Assembly (NCBI RefSeq): GCF_019578655.1
Contig: NC_063264.1
Span: forward strand, 16,604,429-16,668,428
Direction of reading: 5' to 3'
Origin: Ricinus communis
Taxonomy: Eukaryota; Streptophyta; Magnoliopsida; Malpighiales; Euphorbiaceae
Length of the DNA stretch: 64,000 nt
Shown: positions 58,655-64,000 of the stretch, in pieces
Position numbering within the stretch: position 1 is the stretch's first letter
Layout: the number at the start of each line of letters is the position of its first letter
Translations under genes and position numbers: made by a program
Notes under the pieces: generated by a model
Database searches by the model: none
Seen by the model: only the letters and a program-made list of their open reading frames with translations
What the model was told of the DNA's origin: nothing

Positions 58655-61439
58655 TTATCCTTTTGCCAGAATAAAGGTGATATGTGCCTCTCTCACAAGT
58701 AACTCTCTCAAAGACCTTTGTGGCACACACAATTTGTTTTTCCAAAAAAGAAAACCATCAAACTTATAGAACTTATCAAAATCCCCTTTCTCACATACCC
58801 CATAGACATTAGCAAAATCAAGATCATTAGAATAAAGATCTTTGATGTATTCAAATCCTAATAATTTTGCATCAAGTTTAGAGATCAAGGCATACCTTCT
58901 TGACAATGCATCGGCTACCGCATTTTCTTTCCCTTGCTTGTACTTAATGATGTACGGAAAGGATTCAATGAATTCCACCCATTTTGCATGTCTCTTGTTG
59001 AGCTTTCCTTGTCCTTTGAGATACTTCAAGGACTCATGGTCAGTGTGAATTATGAATTCATTGTAGCCAAGGTAATGCTGCCATGTCTTTAGAACCCTCA
59101 CCAATGCATAGAACTCCTTGTCATATGTAGGGTAGTTTAGACTTGCTCCACTTAGCTTTTCGCTAAAGAATGCTATGGGCTTGCCTTCTTGCATCAAAAT
59201 TCCTCCAATACCTATGCCACTTGCATCACACTCAATCTCAAAAGGTTTAGTAAAATTTGGCAAAGATAACAAGGGTGCAGAACTTAATTTTTCTTTTAGC
59301 AAGTTAAAAGCCTCATCTTGTTCAATTCCCCACTTAAAACCAACATTCTTTTTTATGCATTCAGTTAAAGGTGCAGCTATGGTAGAAAAATTCTTAATGA
59401 ACCTTCTATAAAAGCTAGCTAAACCATGAAAGCTTCTTACATCACTTACACTTGTGGGTGTTGGCCATTCTCTAATTACTTTTACCTTCTCTTGATCAAC
59501 ATGAATATTCATTAGTGCAAAAACAATATTTCTTTAGATTAGCATACAACTTCTCTTCTCTAAGCACATTAAAAACACAAGTCAAATGTTGTACATGCTC
59601 ATCTAAATTTTTGCTATAAACTAAGCTATCATCAAAATAGACAACAACAAATTTGCCTATGAATGCTCTTAAAACATGATTCATCAATCTCATGAAAGTG
59701 CTTGGTGCATTAGTTAAACCAAAAGGCATTACTAACCACTCATATAAACCATATTTAGTTTTAAAAGCTGTTTTCCATTCATCACCTTCTCTCATTCTAA
59801 TTTGATGATAACCAGATTTTAAATCAATTTTTGAAAACAAATATGAACCATGCAATTCATCCAACATGTCATCTAGCCTAGGAATGGGATGTCTATACTT
59901 CATCGTGATTTTGTTAATGGCACGATAATCAACACACATCCTCCAAGTTCCATCTTTCTTAGGCACCAACAAGACGGGTACGGCACATGGACTCATGCTT
60001 TCACGAACATAACCCTTCTCCATACGCTCACTCACTTGCTTTTCGATTTCCTTGGTCTCCTCCAGATTACATCTATATGCTGGTCTATTTGGAATGCTTG
60101 CTCCAGGTATGAAATCAATTTGGTGCTCAATGCCTCTTTTAGGTGGCAAAACAATTGGAATTTCTTCTGAAAATAAATCTTCATAAACCTGTAAAAGATC
60201 AACAACAACACTAGGCAAACAATTGGTTATTTCGTTAGAAATATGCAAAATCTCCTTGTACATAAGTACAAGCATGTGTTGCCTCAAAAGCATAGCTTCC
60301 TTCACATCACTCATTTTTGCATAAACACTCATTTTTCTTTCATTTGAACCTTCCTTGTTTTCTCTCACCATGTATTTCCCATCTTGGTCAAGAGAATTGG
60401 AATTTTTAGGTTCACTCATCTCACATTTTTCTTTACTCTCAAAGGTTTCCCTTCCCAAAGAATTTCCCAATGAAGAACCCATTTCTTCATATTGTTGCTT
60501 GATGTGCATTTGGTCTTCAAAAATCTGTTTTGGAGTTAATGGTCCAAGGTTAAACCTTTTTCCATCCATAGTTAAAGTATACATATTTTTGAATCCATCA
60601 TGACTAGCCCTTCTATCATATTGCCAAGGTGTCCCCAACAACATATGTCCGGCCAACATTGGCAACACATCACACAACACCTCATCCTTATATCTACCAA
60701 TTTGAAAAGAAACTAAAACTTGCTTATTTACCTTTACAACTGTACTTTCATTAAACCATTGCAACTTGTATGGTCTTGGGTGCTTGGTAGTAGGCAACTT
60801 CAATTTCTCCACTAGCAAAGTGCTTGCTACATTGGTACAACTTTCACTATCCACAATCATGTTGCACAACTTGTTAGAAATCAAACAATGAGTATGAAAC
60901 AAATTTTCCCTTTGCTCCCTATGGACATCATCATGTTTATTTTGCAAACTCAATGTTCTTTGAACAACAAGATTATCTCCCTTAGCACATTCAACATCAC
61001 TACAATCTTCTAAAGAAGGCATATCATCATCATTATCCCCCTCACTCTCCGACTCAATATCACCATCCCTTAGAATCATAGCTTTCTTATTTGGACATTC
61101 CTTAGCAATGTGCCCATGACCCAAACACTTAAAACATTTGATTCCCCTAGTTTGGGTTGGTTGATTCTCACCCTTTCCCTTATTACCCAAGTCAATTTTA
61201 GGTTTAGTTTCTTCCACTTTTGACTTAGTAAAAGGTTTATCATCATTTTTCCCCCAAGAATTTTTCCAAGAAGAAGAAGAACCCATATTTGGTTTAGAAT
61301 CATACCTCTTTCTTTTCAATTGCCTTTCCACTTTCATGGCCAAATTCACCATATCTTCAATCTCCACATAATGTTGTAAATCAACAACATCAACAATGTT
61401 TTTTTTAGCCCTCTCAAGAACCTTGCCATGGTAGCTTCA
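58655..61439 (-). pseudogene. Ty3/Gypsy gag 3' end and pol (protease, RT, RNase H, start of integrase), truncated
   Basis: Frame 61367-59496 carries the CCHC knuckle CFKCLGHGHIAKECP, a protease-type CNMIVDSESCTNVAS (the active-site DSG is DSE) and LAGHMLLGTPWQYDR. RT follows: VPVLLVPKKDGTWRMCVDYR, LFSKIDLKSGYHQI and catalytic VVYFDDSLVYS. After a deletion and frame change near 59510, frame 59512-58655 gives the connection ([14 protein letters not shown]) and RNase H ([38 protein letters not shown]). The block ends in [10 protein letters not shown], the first residues of the integrase zinc-binding region. The rest of integrase and the 3' LTR are replaced by pararetroviral DNA. Confidence 0.93.
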
Positions 61440-62122
61440 CAATCTTCTACCACATTTGCTCTAATCATAGCCTTCTCCATTTCTTTGTGATACTCCTCCA
61501 TACTCATGGATCCTTGATTTAGAGTTTGTAACCTTTGATGAAGCTCTCTATAGTAGTGGCTTGGAATAAACCTCTTTCTCATGATCTGCTTCATTTCCCT
61601 CCAAGACTCCACGGGTCTTTCTCCATTTCTACGTCTTTTCTTGCAAAATTGATCCCACCAAATAATTGCATAATCACTAAACTCAACAGCGGCAAGTTTT
61701 ACCTTTTTCTCCTCCAAATAATTATGACATTCGAAGATCAGTTCCACTTTTCGCTCCTATTCAAGGTACACATCTGGATCATTTCTTCCTTGGAATGAAG
61801 GAATCTTCATTTTGATGCTTCTAAGGTTGCGATCAACATCATCATTTGGATGTCCTCTCCTAGCTTGTCTCCTAGGATTGATTTGTTGTCCCACCAAGGT
61901 GACTTGATAATCATCCAAAACATCCTCTCCTTCATAGTCCTCTTGGTCAATTGGTGGACGTCTCCTTCGTCTAGGCGCTCCTTGTAATTGGTTAAGGATG
62001 CCATCATGCCTCTCTAATTTTTCATTGACTCCCGCCATTATATTAAACATTCTTTCGAATTGTTGTTGCATAGCTTGAATCACATGATCATTTGTAGAAG
62101 AAGAACTTGTGTCTTTTGACAT
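61399..62122 (-). pseudogene. Ty3/Gypsy gag, broken
   Basis: From MSKDTSSSSTNDHVIQAMQQ (62122) through MKIPSFQGRNDPDVYLE, then a TAG at 61754-61756, then VEFSDYAIIWWDQFCKKRRR and FIPSHYYRELHQRLQTLNQG (Retrotrans_gag domain). In a run of eight A (minus strand, near 61400) a one-base change shifts the frame, and the next frame continues with the C-terminal gag (VEIEDMVNLAMKVE). Typical length and order for plant Gypsy gag. Confidence 0.9.
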
Positions 62123-62755
62123 GATTGTAAAACCTAAAATTTTAACAAATGAAAATAGAAAGAGACAATCTCACAACACTCCCTCATGTGTTTCACTCAA
62201 AATTGAGGTATACCACTTGTGTTTACACTCAATTTTGGGCTTTTTTTTCTAATGATCTCACACTCTTGCCTTTTACCTCTCAAATTTGCCTTTTGATTTC
62301 TTAGATGAACTAAGTTTCTCAATCAAACAAAATTTCAAGAATGTAGTAATCAATGATAAATAAAAAAAAGGTAGGCTTACAAGAAAATAATAAGGTAGGC
62401 TTAAAGAAATGAGCAATTTGTAGCAAATAGGCTAATAGAAATGAAAAACAAAGATAGATCATCAAAGAACACAAAGAGACAGAATTATAAAGATAGATCT
62501 CAATAGAATATGAAGAGTCAATTTTTTTTATGTAATATGAGATCTAACACAAGAATATCAAAGATAACAATTTTTTTTTATGGACGAATTTCTTCTTTTT
62601 TTTTTTATATATGCAAAGAAAATCTTGAGATAAGAAGAATAAAGATAAAAAGAAATAATAACAAGAACAATAGGTGGTAAAAAGTGCAAAATATAAGATG
62701 AACACAAGATATTGAGAATTAAAAGATAGTTTTGGATACGCAAACCTCAATCTTG
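62123..62755. other. Gypsy 5' leader between PBS and gag
   Basis: Non-coding, A-rich on the plus strand with several poly-T/poly-A runs (e.g. near 62570-62610). Matches the untranslated region expected between primer site and gag. Confidence 0.7.
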
Positions 62756-62763
62756 AATCAATG

Positions 62764-62775
62764 CTCTGATACCAC
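62764..62775 (-). other. Primer binding site, initiator tRNA-Met (Gypsy)
   Basis: Minus strand reads TGGTATCAGAGC, three bases inside the LTR edge at 62779. It is the same primer site as in the Copia element. Confidence 0.9.
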
Positions 62776-62778
62776 TTA

Positions 62779-63564
62779 TGATGGGAATTGTAGGTTTCAT
62801 CAATTAACTCCCCAATAGCAAAAATACTATGATAAGTTAAATTAGAAGAAAACTAGAAATTACCAATTTAATCCACAAATTCGGATCGTTCAAAGATTGA
62901 AGTAAGAAGATGGATGCTACTTAACCCCTTTACCAACAAAGATAAAGATACTAAGATAGACTTTGAATTTCCTCTTATGCCACAAATAAGAAAGTTTGAT
63001 AAATAATAAGAAAAGGAAGATTTAGATTTTGACACCACAAGCTAGAATAAAGCTTGATAAGTCACAAAGTTCAAGCAAGCAATTAAAGACAAAATTCCTC
63101 ACAATAAAACTCAAACAAAGTTATAATTCGTATATCAAATTCAATCATCCCCAAAAGAAAGAAAAGGACTTGTTTATATAGAGTACAAGTTCATGCACAC
63201 ACTACTAAAATAGACTCACACACATAGGATTACTTTTACTCTTAAATGGCCTTAGTAACCACTACCCACACTAATAGCCATTACTTGGTATTAATTACCC
63301 CATTAACTTGTATATGGTGGCTCTTAATAACCACTACCCACATTGATAGCCATTACTTGGTATTAATTACCCTATTAACTTGTATATGGTGACTACATGT
63401 AACCCTAATTGTTATTAACATAAAAACAAGTTAAATATTATTCCTTGGGCCTCCATGGATGCCTTATTGGGTTGAAATTCTTGGGCTTTCCAAATGTCCC
63501 TAATTAAACCCAATATGGCTTGTTGAAGCTTCTTGGATTTGGACCTTAACTTGGATTCATATCA
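62779..63564 (-). repeat. Ty3/Gypsy 5' LTR (~786 bp)
   Basis: The plus-strand edges are TGATGGG at 62779 and ATATCA ending 63564, so on the minus strand it starts TGATATGAATC and ends CCCATCA. The start is shared with the solo LTR at 1137-1957. It contains a 72-bp tandem duplication at 63256-63399 (taaccactacccaca twice). The minus-strand TATATAAACAAG near 63173-63181 is a candidate TATA box. The partner 3' LTR is not in the window. Confidence 0.85.
63256..63399. repeat. 72-bp tandem duplication inside the Gypsy LTR
   Basis: Two units, starting at 63256 and 63328, each reading taaccactacccacant then atagccattacttggtatta and ending ttgtatatggtg. Only a few bases differ. Confidence 0.92.
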
Positions 63565-64000
63565 ACTAACTATAGATGAATTAATAACTAAAATGAGACT
63601 CTTTTTACGTGGTCATCGAAAGCTGCACCCTGACGTTCTAAAAAAGACTAAAGAGGATATTAGGCTAGAAACAGCTTCCCTTTAGAAATGGATTCAAATT
63701 AATGCCTATCTAGATTACATTTCAAACAACTGAGATTCCTTGTTAAATTTAGGTCAAAGCCATGTTAAGAACCTCCAAGGATTAGAACCACGAACCCTAA
63801 TGATTATGAACCCGTGAATTACTATCTTAGAAACCCAAGAACAAATTGAGTTTCAAAACCCAAGAACCGCTTAAATCAGATTGCAAGGTATGGTTGATCA
63901 AGATCAGAACCTAAAGAAAACTAAGTTCTTTAAACCCTAACCCTTAACACGCCACAAGGATAGATCAATTCCTTGATAAGTGGTTTATGCATTCAACAAC
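63565..64000. other. Flank right of the Gypsy LTR, no gene recognised
   Basis: No open frame with a recognisable product. The plus strand contains accctaa-type phrases (63805, 63935-63947), too few to suggest telomeric repeats. Confidence 0.4.

Larger units (their letters stand above)
58651..63564 (-). mobile_element. Ty3/Gypsy LTR retrotransposon, 3'-truncated
   Basis: 5' LTR, primer site, leader, gag and pol to the first residues of integrase, all on the minus strand. The 3' part is lost at 58650 where pararetroviral DNA begins. Order protease-RT-RNase H-integrase identifies Ty3/Gypsy. RT and RNase H residues are kept, but stops, frame changes and a mutated protease triad make it dead. Confidence 0.92.

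Noticed and set aside
63800..63950. Telomere-like accctaa phrases
   Set aside because: Only isolated copies, not a tandem of the plant telomere unit.

Overview
This is a plant nuclear window, AT-rich, with GT-AG introns and an abundance of degenerate transposable elements. The host gene families present (XTH, nicotianamine synthase, GAPN, a PDS5-like protein, an FGGY sugar kinase, an MES-type methylesterase) point to a flowering plant, most likely a eudicot. I lean towards Malpighiales/Euphorbiaceae, but I cannot prove this from the sequence. I found no host gene that reads through intact. Every recognisable gene is broken, so the window reads as a decaying intergenic region that has collected gene fragments, transposons, mitochondrial DNA and old pararetrovirus DNA.

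Layout. (1) 1-17.6 kb: a ~0.93 kb direct repeat (1-955 and 16634-17566) brackets a composite of gene fragments that keep their introns. These are a PDS5-like cohesin cofactor fragment (+), an FGGY-kinase fragment (+), a methylesterase fragment (-) and a nearly full-length but broken non-phosphorylating GAPDH/ALDH11 gene (+). A solo Ty3/Gypsy LTR with a perfect 5-bp target duplication lies inside it. (2) 19.1-20.4 kb: an XTH pseudogene (lost ATG, internal stop). (3) 21.0-25.0 kb: a Mutator-like/FAR1-type element carrying three arrays of a 22-bp repeat. (4) 29.4-34.9 kb: a nicotianamine synthase gene split at codon 9-10 by a 4.56 kb Copia retrotransposon, with further frame damage. (5) 38.9-42.6 kb: a second Mutator-like element with long terminal inverted repeats and MuDR/GRF-like remnants. 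(6) 43.6-47.9 kb: two more XTH pseudogenes, one of which is truncated by (7) 47.9-55.7 kb: a large mitochondrial-type insertion (NUMT) with broken cox2 and nad6, itself containing a retrotransposon 3' end. (8) 55.8-58.65 kb: rearranged endogenous pararetrovirus (Caulimoviridae-like) pieces that meet head to head at a near-perfect palindrome. (9) 58.65-63.6 kb: a 5'-LTR-bearing but 3'-truncated Ty3/Gypsy element on the minus strand, of the same LTR family as the solo LTR near the left end.

The genes do not work together as a pathway. What they share is a history of insertion and decay. The most informative points are the Copia/NAS insertion (the reading frame closes exactly when the element is removed), the palindromic inversion junction in the viral DNA, the 22-bp arrays flanking the FAR1-type gene, and the repeat-bracketed block of four unrelated gene fragments.
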